64,000 bases of DNA from Sedimenticola hydrogenitrophicus (GCF_029017505.1 NZ_JAQGEI010000030.1:1-64000), one strand, 5' to 3'. Positions 52,984 to 62,525 are shown, counted from the first letter of the stretch. The notes: generated by a model not told the origin, from the sequence alone. Program-made: numbers and translations.

Positions 52984-54747
52984 TCAGTAGACACGCGGCT
53001 TCGGCGGGAAGGTTTCAACGGTAAGCGGCTTGGTCTGAACCGGCTTGTAATCCAGTCGATCACCCTCTTTGAAGTAGACCGAATGCTTCAGCCAGTTCAC
53101 GTCATCACGCTCAGTGTAATCGGGACGGGAGTGGGCTCCCCGGCTCTCCTTGCGCTCCAGTGCGGAGAGCACGATCGCCATGCCGATGTCGATCAGATTT
53201 TCCAGCTCCAGGGCTTCGATGCGCGCGGTGTTGAACACCTTGCTTTGGTCGCCCAGACGCACGTCCTTCAGCTTCTCGCGAAGCGCTTTTACCTTCTCAA
53301 CGCCTTCCGCCATGATCTCATCGGTGCGGAACACACCGGCATGATCCTCCATCACCTTGCGGAACTCATCGCGCAGTTCGCGCACCGAAATACCCTCGCC
53401 CGACTGTTCCCAGCGGGTCAGTCTGGCCACGGCCTGGTCGATGGCGGCTTCGCTCATCGGCCGATGTTCCGGATTATCCTTCAGATTGTTGATGATCTGC
53501 TGGCCGGCCGCGCGGCCGAATACCAGAATATCCAGCAGCGAGTTGCCGCCGAGGCGGTTGGCGCCATGTACCGATACGCAGGCGCACTCGCCGGCCGCAT
53601 AGAGTCCCGGAACGATCTGCTCGGAGCCGTCCGCGGCGGGGATCACCACCTGACCCAGGCGGTCGGTCGGGATACCCCCCATCATATAGTGGGCGGTCGG
53701 GAATACCGGGATCGGCTCGACCGCGGGATCAACGCCGGCAAAGATCTTGGAGCTTTCGCGAATACCCGGCAGACGCTTGGCGATAATATCCTCGCCCAGG
53801 TGGTCCACCTTCAGCAGCACATGATCCGCATTGGGTCCGCAACCACGGCCCTCTTTCACCTCGGTGACGATGGCGCGCGATACCACGTCACGGCTGGCCA
53901 GGTCCTTGGCGGTGGGGGCATAACGCTCCATGAAGCGCTCGCCATCCTTGTTGATCAGATAGCCGCCTTCACCGCGCACACCCTCGGTAATCAGCATACC
54001 GCGTCCGGCGATCCCGGTCGGATGGAACTGGAAAAACTCCATATCCATCAGCGGTACACCGGCACGCAACGCCATGGCCATGCCGTCACCGGTATTGATA
54101 TGGGCGTTGGAGGTGGTGCGAAACACCTGCCCGCCGCCACCGGTCGCCAGCAGCGTGGTCTTGGCCTCGATCAGCAGCGGCTCACCGGTCTCGATCTCCA
54201 GGGTCAGGGCGCCCAGGATGGCCCCATCCTCGTCACGGATCAGCTCGACCCCGAAGTACTCGTCAAAGAAGTGGGTACGGGCACGGATGTTCTGCTGGTA
54301 CAGGGTGTGCAGAATGGCGTGACCGGTCCGGTCGGCCGCGGCACAGGTTCGTGCCGCCTGGGCACCACCGAAATTCTGGCTCTGGCCGCCGAAGGCACGC
54401 TGGTAGATCTTGCCGTTATCCAGGCGGGAGAACGGCACGCCGTTGTGCTCCAGCTCGTAGACGGTGGGGATCGCCTCGCGGCACATGAACTCGATGGCGT
54501 CCTGGTCGCCCAGGTAATCCGATCCCTTGACGGTGTCGAACATGTGCCAGTGCCAATTGTCCTCGAAGACATTGGCAAGCGCGGCATTCACACCACCCTG
54601 GGCGGCTACCGTATGGGAGCGGGTCGGAAATACTTTCGAGACAACAGCCACACGCAGGTTGGCGTTGGCAAGCTGTAGCGCTGCATTCAGGCCGGCGCCG
54701 CCGGCACCGATAATCAGCGCATCAAAACGTCTTCTGGCTAGCGTCAT
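52984..54747 (-). CDS. sdhA: Succinate dehydrogenase flavoprotein subunit SdhA
   Basis: A 587-residue catalytic subunit oxidising succinate to fumarate. The N-terminal FAD motif LIIGAGGAGLNAAL, the covalent flavin histidine in RSHTVAAQGGVNAAL and the substrate loop HPTGIAGRGML are present, as is SVHGANRLGGNSLLD. It needs SdhE, encoded downstream, for flavin attachment. It lies 26 bp after sdhD. Confidence 0.97.
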   Translation of the reverse strand: MTLARRRFDALIIGAGGAGLNAALQLANANLRVAVVSKVFPTRSHTVAAQGGVNAALANVFEDNWHWHMFDTVKGSDYLGDQDAIEFMCREAIPTVYELEHNGVPFSRLDNGKIYQRAFGGQSQNFGGAQAARTCAAADRTGHAILHTLYQQNIRARTHFFDEYFGVELIRDEDGAILGALTLEIETGEPLLIEAKTTLLATGGGGQVFRTTSNAHINTGDGMAMALRAGVPLMDMEFFQFHPTGIAGRGMLITEGVRGEGGYLINKDGERFMERYAPTAKDLASRDVVSRAIVTEVKEGRGCGPNADHVLLKVDHLGEDIIAKRLPGIRESSKIFAGVDPAVEPIPVFPTAHYMMGGIPTDRLGQVVIPAADGSEQIVPGLYAAGECACVSVHGANRLGGNSLLDILVFGRAAGQQIINNLKDNPEHRPMSEAAIDQAVARLTRWEQSGEGISVRELRDEFRKVMEDHAGVFRTDEIMAEGVEKVKALREKLKDVRLGDQSKVFNTARIEALELENLIDIGMAIVLSALERKESRGAHSRPDYTERDDVNWLKHSVYFKEGDRLDYKPVQTKPLTVETFPPKPRVY

Positions 54748-54773
54748 GATATACCTTTATTAATATGTGGTGT

Positions 54774-55118
54774 TCAGGCTGCCACACCGGCGAGGAATAC
54801 AACCTTGGCAAACCAGAGGCCGCAACCGATGAAACCGATTGCAAACAGGCTCAGCAGGCCTACCCGTGCCATGATGGGGTGTACATAATCGATCAATACG
54901 TCACGAATGCCGACCCAGGCATGGATCAGCAGCGCCGTGGCAAACAGCAGCATGCCGAAGGTGACACCGGGATCGGCGACGTAAGCCCGCCACGCCTCGT
55001 AGGATTCTGGTGCATTGAAGCTCAGATGGCCGAGCATATATATAAGGTACAGGCCCAGATAGACTGCACTGATGCGCTGCAACGCCCATGCGCGCAGCCC
55101 GGATGCTTGACGACTCAT
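54774..55118 (-). CDS. sdhD: Succinate dehydrogenase membrane anchor SdhD
   Basis: A 114-residue membrane anchor with three transmembrane helices. The start LRAWALQRISAVYLGLYLIYML and the HAWVGIRDVLIDYV motif, which contributes a haem ligand and quinone-site residues, are characteristic. It overlaps sdhC by 4 bp. Confidence 0.94.
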   Translation of the reverse strand: MSRQASGLRAWALQRISAVYLGLYLIYMLGHLSFNAPESYEAWRAYVADPGVTFGMLLFATALLIHAWVGIRDVLIDYVHPIMARVGLLSLFAIGFIGCGLWFAKVVFLAGVAA

Positions 55119-55492
55119 AATAGAACCAACCCGATCAGAACGGCGAGAACCGGAGCGGCTACCATCACGGCCTGGGCCGACTTGGTCGCAATCTCCTTCT
55201 CCACACCCATGTGAATATCGATCAGCAGGAAGCGAATACCTGCCAGTAAATGGTGCAGCAACGCCCAGAGAACCACGAACAGGACCAGCTTGATAAACAG
55301 GCCGTCCAAAATCATCTTCGCCTCGGCAAAACCTTCCGGTCCGGAGAGTGAAAGATCAAGGGCATATGCCAGGAAGGGAATGGCCAGGATCATCAGCACC
55401 CCGCTGGCCCGATGGCCTACCGACATGATGGCGGCGATCGGGAAGCGGAACTGCGTCAGGTCTAGATAGACAGGCCGGTTTTTTGTCGTCAT
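55115..55492 (-). CDS. sdhC: Succinate dehydrogenase cytochrome b556 subunit SdhC
   Basis: A 125-residue membrane anchor with three transmembrane helices. It has the GHRASGVLMI segment (quinone site Ser/Arg) and HHLLAGIRFLLID with the haem-ligating histidine. It heads the sdhC-sdhD-sdhA-sdhB-sdhE operon; the promoter should lie in 55493-55657. Confidence 0.95.
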   Translation of the reverse strand: MTTKNRPVYLDLTQFRFPIAAIMSVGHRASGVLMILAIPFLAYALDLSLSGPEGFAEAKMILDGLFIKLVLFVVLWALLHHLLAGIRFLLIDIHMGVEKEIATKSAQAVMVAAPVLAVLIGLVLL

Positions 55493-55657
55493 ACAGATAG
55501 TCTCTTGTCTCAGCCTAATGTACGTATGGATTTTTCGTCAGAAACGGTACACCTGACGCAACCGAACCCAATTATAGCGATTTGTCCCGGCTTTGAAAGG
55601 ATATATTTTATACAGCCATTAAATTTACTTGGCGATAAATTATCCGTTAATAAGTTT

Positions 55658-56176
55658 TCAATCGATATCTAACTCCCTGAGATACTTGAATAATTTTCGC
55701 TGTGCCGCTGGCGGCTTGGCCAATTCGCGCTCTTTTTTACCGGTACGAATTAATTGCCTTAGGTGTTGAACGTCCACATTAGGACAAATATCCAACAGAT
55801 CTGACAGAGTTTTGTCATCTCCCTCGATCAGCCGATCCCGCCACTGTTCGATACGGTGGAAACGCTGCGTGTCCTGCATCGCCCGATCGTCCGTCCGCTT
55901 GAACAACAGTTCCACCTTTTCCGTATCTTCCTGGCTGAGCAGCTTGCCCAGACGCCGGATGTGACGGCGCATGGCATTGTGGCTCTTGATCCGTTGTGAC
56001 TCCCGCAGTGCATCCAGCATCACCTCCGAAAAGCCGAACCCCTCCCATTGGGCTGGCTTGAGGCCAACCAGCCGCTCACCCAGGGCCTGCAGCGCCAGCA
56101 TCTGGCGCTTGATTTCACTGCGGGAAACCGTTTGCTCTTCTTCATCAAATTCATACGATTCGAAATCGTCGGACAT
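55658..56176 (-). CDS. darP: Ribosome biogenesis factor DarP (YjgA, DUF615)
   Basis: A 172-residue helical protein of the YjgA/DarP family that associates with late 50S assembly intermediates. The acidic N-terminus (DDFESYEFDEEEQ) is followed by SRSEIKRQMLALQALGERLV, RRHIRRLGKLL and the C-terminal RKLFKYLREL, all typical. It stands alone between sdhC and repeat copy D. Confidence 0.92.
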   Translation of the reverse strand: MSDDFESYEFDEEEQTVSRSEIKRQMLALQALGERLVGLKPAQWEGFGFSEVMLDALRESQRIKSHNAMRRHIRRLGKLLSQEDTEKVELLFKRTDDRAMQDTQRFHRIEQWRDRLIEGDDKTLSDLLDICPNVDVQHLRQLIRTGKKERELAKPPAAQRKLFKYLRELDID

Positions 56177-56208
56177 TACCAGTGCTCCGTCATTGTGATA
56201 ATTGCGAG

Positions 56209-56316
56209 ATGACTACTCGCCCGGCCTGTAACTGATTGGCCTGCCTTGTTGGTCGATCTTGATCCAGCCATCACGTGAGGCCGGCAAGGCGGGCCAATCA
56301 CCCCGTGAGTAGTTAC
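56209..56316. repeat. Dispersed palindromic repeat, copy D
   Basis: A 108-bp copy without inserts (GACTACTCGCCCGG ... CGTGAGTAGTTAC). The palindrome continues into the flanks: GTGATAATT before it and AATTATCAC after it. It lies between darP and recJ. Confidence 0.88.
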
Positions 56317-56339
56317 GTAATTATCACGTTGATGGAGCA

Positions 56340-58070
56340 CTAGACAACCTGAAAATATTCGATTAATAACTGTACGTTCGTGGCGCCGCGAAACTCATTG
56401 ATATCCAGTCGATAGGCGGCGTGGATGGTCGCCGGTTGATGGGTGGGTAACGCGGCGGACTGATTGAAGGCGATGGCGTCAAACGTCTCCGCCCTCCCCG
56501 CTCGACGCAGGGCCAGCTTGGCGTGCCCGGCGCCCACCGTTTGTTGACGGACGACCTCAAACCGGTCGTCGAACAGCGGCTCGGGAAAACCCTGTCCCCA
56601 GGGACCGGCCTCACGCAGCTGCTCCGCCACACTCAGGATCATCTCATCCACCTCAAGACCACCGTCCGAGCGCAGCGCCCCGTCGAGCGCGCGTCCGTTG
56701 AGTTGTTGCCTTACCGCTTCATCAAAGCAGCGGCTGAAGCGCTCCAGGTCACACTTCATCAGGGTCAGCCCGGCCGCCATGGCGTGCCCGCCAAACTTGT
56801 CCAGCAGCTGGGGGTGGGCGGTGGCGATCGATTCCAGGATATCGCGTATGTGTACGCCGCGGATGGATCGTGCCGATCCTTTCAGCATCTCACCATCCGC
56901 ATCGGCAAAGGCGATGACCGGCCGGTGATACTGCTCCTTGATACGCGAGGCCAGGATCCCGATCACCCCCTGATGCCAGTTCTCCTGATAGACACAGATC
57001 CCCAACGGGAGCCGATCACCCAGCTCCAGCGAAGCGAGACAGGCGAGTGCCTGCTGCCGCATCTCCTGCTCAATCTCCTTGCGCTCTCCATTCAGGCTGT
57101 TCAGCAGACTCGCCGTCTCGGCCGCCCTGGCAGGGGAATCGCTCAGCAGCCCCGCTATCCCCACGGACATGTCGTCCAGGCGACCGGCCGCATTCAATCG
57201 CGGCCCCAGGGTGAAACCGAGATCGGCCGCCACCACCCGGGACAGGTTCTTGCCGGCGCTGGCAAATACCGCACGGATCAGTTCGCAGCAGCGGCCGGCG
57301 CGAATTCTTGCCAGGCCCTGCTGTACCAGGATCCGGTTGTTGTGATCGAGCCTCACCACGTCGGCCACGGTGCCCAGGGCCACCAGATCCAGGTAGTCGG
57401 CCAGGTTGGGTTCCGGCAGCCCCTTTTCCCCAAACCAGCCAGCCTCCCGCAGCCAGGTCCGCAAAGCGGCCATGACATAGAAGACCACCCCAACCCCGGC
57501 CAGATGCTTGCTCGGGAAGGGCTCGCCGGGGTTGTTCGGGTTCACAATCACATCGGCATCGGGCAGTTCTCCCCCGGGCAGGTGGTGGTCGGTCACCAGC
57601 ACGGCGACGCCCTGCTCGCGCAACAACCGCACGCCCTGCAGACTTGCGATGCCGTTGTCCACGGTCATGACCAGATCCGGGCTCCGGACCAGGCATTTAC
57701 GGGCGATCTCCAGCGTCAGCCCATAACCATCGATAAACCGGTTCGGGACGATGAACTCCACTTTCCGGGCACCCATGGCGCGCAGCGCACGCAGCGCCAG
57801 GGCACAGCTGGTTGCCCCGTCCGCATCGAAGTCCGCAACCACCAGAATCCGCCCCTGCCCGGCCATCACCCGATGCAGCAGTTGCGCCGCTTCCCGGGTA
57901 CCGCCCAATGCCTCGGGTGGCAGCATGGCGCTCAGCCGGTAATCCAGCTCCCCCAGGTCACTGACACCGCGCAGTGCGTAGATGCGCTGCAGCAGGGGCC
58001 ATTCCGACAGCGCTTTGGCGTCGTAAGCCGGGATATCCGGCCGCAGGATGGTTCGCTGCGCTACGCTCAC
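56340..58070 (-). CDS. recJ: Single-stranded-DNA-specific exonuclease RecJ
   Basis: A 576-residue 5'-3' exonuclease of the DHH superfamily used in recombination and mismatch repair. The catalytic motifs VADFDADGATS, TVDNGI and VTDHHLPGG are present, then a DHHA1 region with GSARSI and the HAMAAGLT motif, and a C-terminal OB-fold. Its start overlaps the end of the upstream GST-like gene by 4 bp. Confidence 0.96.
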   Translation of the reverse strand: MSVAQRTILRPDIPAYDAKALSEWPLLQRIYALRGVSDLGELDYRLSAMLPPEALGGTREAAQLLHRVMAGQGRILVVADFDADGATSCALALRALRAMGARKVEFIVPNRFIDGYGLTLEIARKCLVRSPDLVMTVDNGIASLQGVRLLREQGVAVLVTDHHLPGGELPDADVIVNPNNPGEPFPSKHLAGVGVVFYVMAALRTWLREAGWFGEKGLPEPNLADYLDLVALGTVADVVRLDHNNRILVQQGLARIRAGRCCELIRAVFASAGKNLSRVVAADLGFTLGPRLNAAGRLDDMSVGIAGLLSDSPARAAETASLLNSLNGERKEIEQEMRQQALACLASLELGDRLPLGICVYQENWHQGVIGILASRIKEQYHRPVIAFADADGEMLKGSARSIRGVHIRDILESIATAHPQLLDKFGGHAMAAGLTLMKCDLERFSRCFDEAVRQQLNGRALDGALRSDGGLEVDEMILSVAEQLREAGPWGQGFPEPLFDDRFEVVRQQTVGAGHAKLALRRAGRAETFDAIAFNQSAALPTHQPATIHAAYRLDINEFRGATNVQLLIEYFQVV

Positions 58071-58732
58071 GCGTCCGCACCCGCCTCATGCAGGATGTAG
58101 GATCCCTTGGTACGGCCAAAATCGAGGAACCGTTGCTCGAAGTCCTCGACGACCGACACCTGTACCGAGGGCCGGGCGAGCAGTGCGCGACCCCATCGGT
58201 CCAGCGGTGTCGGCATCAAGTCGGACAGCTCCTCCCGGTGTTGCTTCAGGATCGCAAAACGCATGAAAAACGGGGCGTAAGCGGCGTCGAGCAGGGAGAA
58301 GCGCTCCCCCATGAAATAGGGGCCCGCTCCCAGTTCCGGCACCAGCCGGGCAAACAGCCCTCCCAACACCTCGCACTGCTGCTGAAAATTGTCTTCATCC
58401 CGGGCGGTGAACAGCCGAAACTGCTCAAACAACAGATTCGAGCCGAACTCGATCCAGCCCCGGTGTTTGGCACGCAGCAGCGGCTCCTCCGGGTGCAGCC
58501 GGGGGGGATAAACCTCGTCCAGGTACTCGTTGATGATGGCCGACTCGAACAGCACCTCATGATCGATTTTCAGCAGCGGCACCTTGCCGAAGGGTGAAAT
58601 CGCCTTGAACCATTTCGGCGGATCGGCAAGATCGATGTAGCTGACCGAAAAATCGACCCCCTTCTCCTTGAGGACAATGACCGCACGCTGTACAAAGGGG
58701 CAGATCTGAAAGCTGACCAGTTCGAGACTCAT
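58067..58732 (-). CDS. Glutathione S-transferase-family protein
   Basis: A 221-residue protein with an N-terminal thioredoxin-like GST domain (CPFVQR at 11-16; PFGKVPLLKIDHEVLFESAIINEYL) and a helical C-terminal domain containing SLLDAAYAPFFMR. The cysteine at the active-site position suggests an omega/SspA-like thiol transferase rather than a classical conjugating enzyme. It is translationally coupled to recJ (ATGA). No specific substrate can be assigned. Confidence 0.88.
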   Translation of the reverse strand: MSLELVSFQICPFVQRAVIVLKEKGVDFSVSYIDLADPPKWFKAISPFGKVPLLKIDHEVLFESAIINEYLDEVYPPRLHPEEPLLRAKHRGWIEFGSNLLFEQFRLFTARDEDNFQQQCEVLGGLFARLVPELGAGPYFMGERFSLLDAAYAPFFMRFAILKQHREELSDLMPTPLDRWGRALLARPSVQVSVVEDFEQRFLDFGRTKGSYILHEAGADA

Positions 58733-58846
58733 GGGGCCTCCTCGGAAATATTCATATGACGAACGTTATCGATCGTGGAAGAATACCACGAAGCACCCTG
58801 AAGCTATTCACGGATAGTTCAAACCACACCTTAGTCCGAACTCGAT

Positions 58847-59545
58847 ATGCTGCAAATTGAACAGTGGTCAAGCGTCGAGGCGGTACCGGCACCGCCGCGC
58901 ACCGGCACGCTCGCTATCTGGCTGCTCGACCTGGATTCGATTGAGGCGGATCTCTCGCATCTGCTCTGCGCTGACGAACAGTCCCGGCGGCAGAGCATGG
59001 TACGGGAAGTGGAGCGGCGACGTTTCACCAATGCCCGGGGTTGCCTGCGTTTCATCCTGTCCGCTTATCTGCGGCTCCCGGCGGAAACCATCCGATTCAG
59101 TTATAGCGCCAAGGGCAAACCGCAACTTGCCTCCATCCCCACTCCGCTCCACTTCAATCTGAGCCATTCCGGTCCCCTGGCCCTGCTGGCGGTCAGCGCG
59201 GACGCGCCCGTCGGCATCGACCTGGAACGGGAGATGATGCGCGACAATCTGCGCAAGATTGCCCGGAAGGTGTTCGGCCCAGAGTGGATAGACGCCATTG
59301 AGCCGGTCGATGACCTGCGGTTCAGGTGCGCCTTTTTCAAACAATGGACACAACACGAGGCCAGGGTGAAGGCGATCGGCGAAGGGGTATTCTCACGCGG
59401 CAGTCGACAGCGGACAATCCCATGCGTCAATTTCACCCCCCGGGGGGGGTGGTGCGCGGCGGTCGCCGTCGATGGTGGTCTGCCATCGGTGGAAAACTGG
59501 GGCACTTATCGGTTCACCCCTGATCTGCTGGCCGGGATGAGTTAA
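58847..59545 (+). CDS. 4'-phosphopantetheinyl transferase (Sfp type)
   Basis: A 232-residue Sfp/HetI-type enzyme that transfers phosphopantetheine from CoA to carrier proteins. The magnesium-binding VGIDLE motif, the FSYSAKGKPQL and FNLSHSGPLALLAV segments, and the WTQHEARVKAIGEG motif are visible. In the last motif the usual W-x-x-K-E-A-x-x-K has His in place of the first Lys, which is unusual. No biosynthetic cluster is nearby, so the carrier protein partner is unknown. Confidence 0.88.
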   Translation: MLQIEQWSSVEAVPAPPRTGTLAIWLLDLDSIEADLSHLLCADEQSRRQSMVREVERRRFTNARGCLRFILSAYLRLPAETIRFSYSAKGKPQLASIPTPLHFNLSHSGPLALLAVSADAPVGIDLEREMMRDNLRKIARKVFGPEWIDAIEPVDDLRFRCAFFKQWTQHEARVKAIGEGVFSRGSRQRTIPCVNFTPRGGWCAAVAVDGGLPSVENWGTYRFTPDLLAGMS

Positions 59546-59587
59546 ACTAGCCCGCCTTATCAACCCATCCGTCGCAGAAACAGGTCC

Positions 59588-60328
59588 ATGGCCATGCAAA
59601 ACAACCCGATTACCGGATTCAATCACCTGCTCCAGGGGCTGAAGATGCTGATGCGGCCCGGTCTCAAGCGCTACCTGCTGGCACCGATCGCCATCAATAT
59701 CGCGGTCTTCACCGTCATCGGCTGGATCGGCTTCAGCCTGTTCGACGACCTGGTCAACTCACTCCTGCCGGAGACCGGCTGGCTGAGCTATCTGCGTTGG
59801 TTTATCTGGCCGCTGTTCGCCCTGAGCATCATGCTGGTCACCTTCTATACCTTCACCACCGTCGCCAATCTGATTGCCGCCCCCTTCAACAGCCAGCTGT
59901 CGGCCAGGGTCGAGGAGCTGCTGACCGGTGAACGGCCACCGGAAAACCGGCAATCGCTGCGGCAACTGGTGCTGCCGACCGTCCGCTCAGAGCTGGTAAA
60001 ACTGTGCTATTTCCTGCTGCGTGCCGTGCCGCTGCTGCTGCTGTTCCTTATTCCCGGCATCAATCTGCTGGCGCCCTTTCTCTGGTTGTTGTTCAGCGCC
60101 TGGTTCCTGGCCATCGAATATGCCGATTACCCCATGGGGAATCACGGGCTGAACTTCCAATCGCAACATGGCCAGCTGAAACAGATGCGCCTGACGGCGC
60201 TGGGTTTTGGCGGCGGCGTCACCCTGCTGATGATGATCCCGCTGCTCAACTTCGCCGCCATGCCTGCGGCGGTGGTTGGCGCTACGCGCCTATGGTGTGA
60301 CAGTCGCACGGCGGCGGCCGCGCCTTGA
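59588..60328 (+). CDS. cysZ: Sulfate permease-type protein CysZ
   Basis: A 246-residue multi-pass membrane protein of the CysZ/EI24 family for sulfate uptake. It has hydrophobic helices at about 33-55, 70-95, 140-175 and 205-235, and family segments NPITGFNHLLQGLKML, NLIAAPFNSQLSARVEE and FLAIEYADYPMGNHGL. Start 59588 or 59594. It follows the transferase gene by 42 bp and converges on the aminotransferase gene. Confidence 0.93.
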   Translation: MAMQNNPITGFNHLLQGLKMLMRPGLKRYLLAPIAINIAVFTVIGWIGFSLFDDLVNSLLPETGWLSYLRWFIWPLFALSIMLVTFYTFTTVANLIAAPFNSQLSARVEELLTGERPPENRQSLRQLVLPTVRSELVKLCYFLLRAVPLLLLFLIPGINLLAPFLWLLFSAWFLAIEYADYPMGNHGLNFQSQHGQLKQMRLTALGFGGGVTLLMMIPLLNFAAMPAAVVGATRLWCDSRTAAAAP

Positions 60329-60350
60329 GGGGATGTCCTCTAGGAGTCTG

Positions 60351-61505
60351 TCAGCGCTTGATGAAGCGGGCGATACGCGCCACGCCCTCGGTCAGCTTCT
60401 CCATCGACGTGGTGTAGGCGAAGCGCACGTGCTGTTCCGGCAGATTGTCGCCAAAATCCTTTCCCGGCGTGATCGCCACCCCTTCCGTTTCCAGCAGCTC
60501 ATAGGCGAAGGCAAAACTGTCGCCGGTAATCTTGCGGCAATTGGCGTAGAGATAAAAAGCCCCCTCCGGCTCCACCGGGATATCAAAACCCAGCCCCCTC
60601 AGCGCCGGCAACAGGTAATCCCGGCGCCCCCGGAATGCCTCACGCCGCTGTTCGACAATGCGCTGGGTTTCCGCGCCAAAGGCCGCCAGCGCCGCATACT
60701 GGGCTGGCGTGGGAGCCGAGAGGAAGATGTTCTGCGCCAGGCGGTCCGCTGCGCCGATATGGCTTTCCGGAGCCACCATCCAGCCCAGTCGCCAGCCCGT
60801 CATACCGTAATACTTGGAGAAACTGTTGATGATAAACAGGTCGTCGCTCACCTCGAGCGCGGTGAAGGGAGTCGTCCCATACACCAGTCCCAGGTAGATC
60901 TCGTCGACGATCAGCACGCCGCCCCGCTCTTTGACCACGCGGTGAATCTTGGCGAGCTCTTCGCGGCTAATCAGCGTGCCGGTGGGATTTGATGGCGAGG
61001 CCACCATCACCGCACGCATATTGTCGGTCCATTCGCGGGCGATAATCTGCGCGGTCAGCTGATAGCCGGTCTCCGGCCCGACCGGGACCGTCACCGGCTC
61101 ACCCGAGACCAGCCGGACAAAGTGGCGATTGCAGGGGTAGCCGGGATCGGCCATCATCACCGCCTCCCCCGGATTCACCACGATACTCATCACCAGTTGC
61201 AGCGCCCCGGAGGATCCCGGGGTCACCAGCACCCGTCCCGGATCAAGCTGAACCCCATATCGATTCAGATAATCCCCGGCGATGGCGGCACGCAGCTCCG
61301 CTATGCCCACCGCTGGCGTATAACGGGTGAAACCTTCATCCAGGGCGCGTTTCCCCGCCGCGATGATGGGTCCCGGGGTGGCAAAGTCCGGTTCCCCCAC
61401 TTCCATATGGATAATCGATCGGCCCGTGCCCTCCAGTTCCCGGGCGCGCGCCAGCAGCTCCATTACATAGAAGGGGCGTATAGAGGCCATTCGATAAGCT
61501 ATCAT
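60351..61505 (-). CDS. Class I/II pyridoxal-phosphate aminotransferase
   Basis: A 384-residue fold-type I aminotransferase. GEPDFATPGPI, the PSNPTGTLIS substrate loop, DEIYLGLVYG and the cofactor lysine in NSFSKYYGMTGWRLGW are all present. It is most like the AspC/AlaA-type group annotated generally as 'pyridoxal phosphate-dependent aminotransferase'; the amino-acid partner cannot be read from sequence. Its stop lies inside an AGGAGTCTGTC motif (60342-60352). Confidence 0.9.
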   Translation of the reverse strand: MIAYRMASIRPFYVMELLARARELEGTGRSIIHMEVGEPDFATPGPIIAAGKRALDEGFTRYTPAVGIAELRAAIAGDYLNRYGVQLDPGRVLVTPGSSGALQLVMSIVVNPGEAVMMADPGYPCNRHFVRLVSGEPVTVPVGPETGYQLTAQIIAREWTDNMRAVMVASPSNPTGTLISREELAKIHRVVKERGGVLIVDEIYLGLVYGTTPFTALEVSDDLFIINSFSKYYGMTGWRLGWMVAPESHIGAADRLAQNIFLSAPTPAQYAALAAFGAETQRIVEQRREAFRGRRDYLLPALRGLGFDIPVEPEGAFYLYANCRKITGDSFAFAYELLETEGVAITPGKDFGDNLPEQHVRFAYTTSMEKLTEGVARIARFIKR

Positions 61506-61565
61506 CCGACGGGTCGCTCTTGAATTGGGTGAATTGGGTGGGTTGCCGGCACCGGGGCAATACGC

Positions 61566-62333
61566 TCAGGATAGCGCATGTAGGCGGTGTAACAAACCCA
61601 CGTCAACCAGGCTCGCGTGGTCAACTGCTCCACCCAATACCCTCGCCGGGCTCTGTTGCTCGCCCAACTGATCCACAATCAGGCTGGCCCCGGTGAAATC
61701 CTCTTCGGCCGTGTAGCCATTCACGGTGATGATCACTGTTTGAATCCCGGCGGCGGTCGCCGACCTGAGGCCGTTATGGGAATCCTCGATCGCCACACAG
61801 GCGCGCGGCTGCAGATCCATTTTTTCCAGCGCCCAGAGGTAAATGTCCGGCGCCGGTTTCTTTGCCGGCACCACATCGCCGGCGGCTATCAGCTCAAATG
61901 GGTGCTTTCCCATATGGCCAAAGAAGCGGCTCAGCAGGGCTTCGACATTGGCCGGCGTCGTGGTGGTGACGATAGCCAGGCGCAGACCGGCTTCCGCCGC
62001 CTCATCGATCAGTCTGATCACCCCATTTCTCGGCGGTATCAGCCCCTCCTCCATCAGGGTAACGAAAATCTCACTCTTGCGACGATGCAGTTCGGCTATA
62101 AACCGGTCCAGATCGGCCGGGCGTTCCCAACCCGGATTGAACCGCTCCAGGTAGTAGCGGATACGCTCCTTGCCGCCGGTCACATTGAGCAGTTGACCGT
62201 ACAGCCGCGCATCCCAATGCCACTCCAGACCCGCCTGGGAAAAGGCGGTATTGAATGCCACCCGATGGCCGTCCCGTTCGGTATCGGCAAGGGTGCCGTC
62301 CACGTCCCACAACAGTGCTTGTAAATTTGACAT
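61566..62333 (-). CDS. cbbY: HAD phosphatase CbbY
   Basis: A 255-residue HAD-superfamily phosphatase. The nucleophile Asp10 and Asp12 are in WDVDGTLADTERDGHRVAFN, and TGGKERIRYYLER, VTTTTPANVEALL and AIEDSHNGLRSA follow. This set is close to CbbY, which removes xylulose-1,5-bisphosphate, a misfire product that inhibits Rubisco. Presence of cbbY suggests a Calvin-cycle autotroph; no Rubisco gene is in this window. A general sugar phosphatase role remains possible. Confidence 0.85.
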   Translation of the reverse strand: MSNLQALLWDVDGTLADTERDGHRVAFNTAFSQAGLEWHWDARLYGQLLNVTGGKERIRYYLERFNPGWERPADLDRFIAELHRRKSEIFVTLMEEGLIPPRNGVIRLIDEAAEAGLRLAIVTTTTPANVEALLSRFFGHMGKHPFELIAAGDVVPAKKPAPDIYLWALEKMDLQPRACVAIEDSHNGLRSATAAGIQTVIITVNGYTAEEDFTGASLIVDQLGEQQSPARVLGGAVDHASLVDVGLLHRLHALS

Positions 62334-62525
62334 AACCTACTCTTTTAACTACTAATAACTATACCCTGCCGGCCCGGCTGACAGGTTGGGAAAAAATCCA
62401 TTTTACCTGACTGGCGGGGCCGCAACACGGACCAATCGTGGGGGTATCTGACAATTGTTGCCCGCAACAGAAGATTCTGGTTATCATAGCCGACTTCGTT
62501 AGAGTGGTTTTCCAGGAGTCATTGA

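Noticed and set aside
53083-54678. Plus-strand frame of 531 codons opposite sdhA
   Set aside because: Mirror frame of a highly conserved gene; composition is not protein-like.
56523-58100. Plus-strand frame of 525 codons opposite recJ
   Set aside because: Antisense shadow of recJ, with no recognisable domain and no ribosome-binding site.
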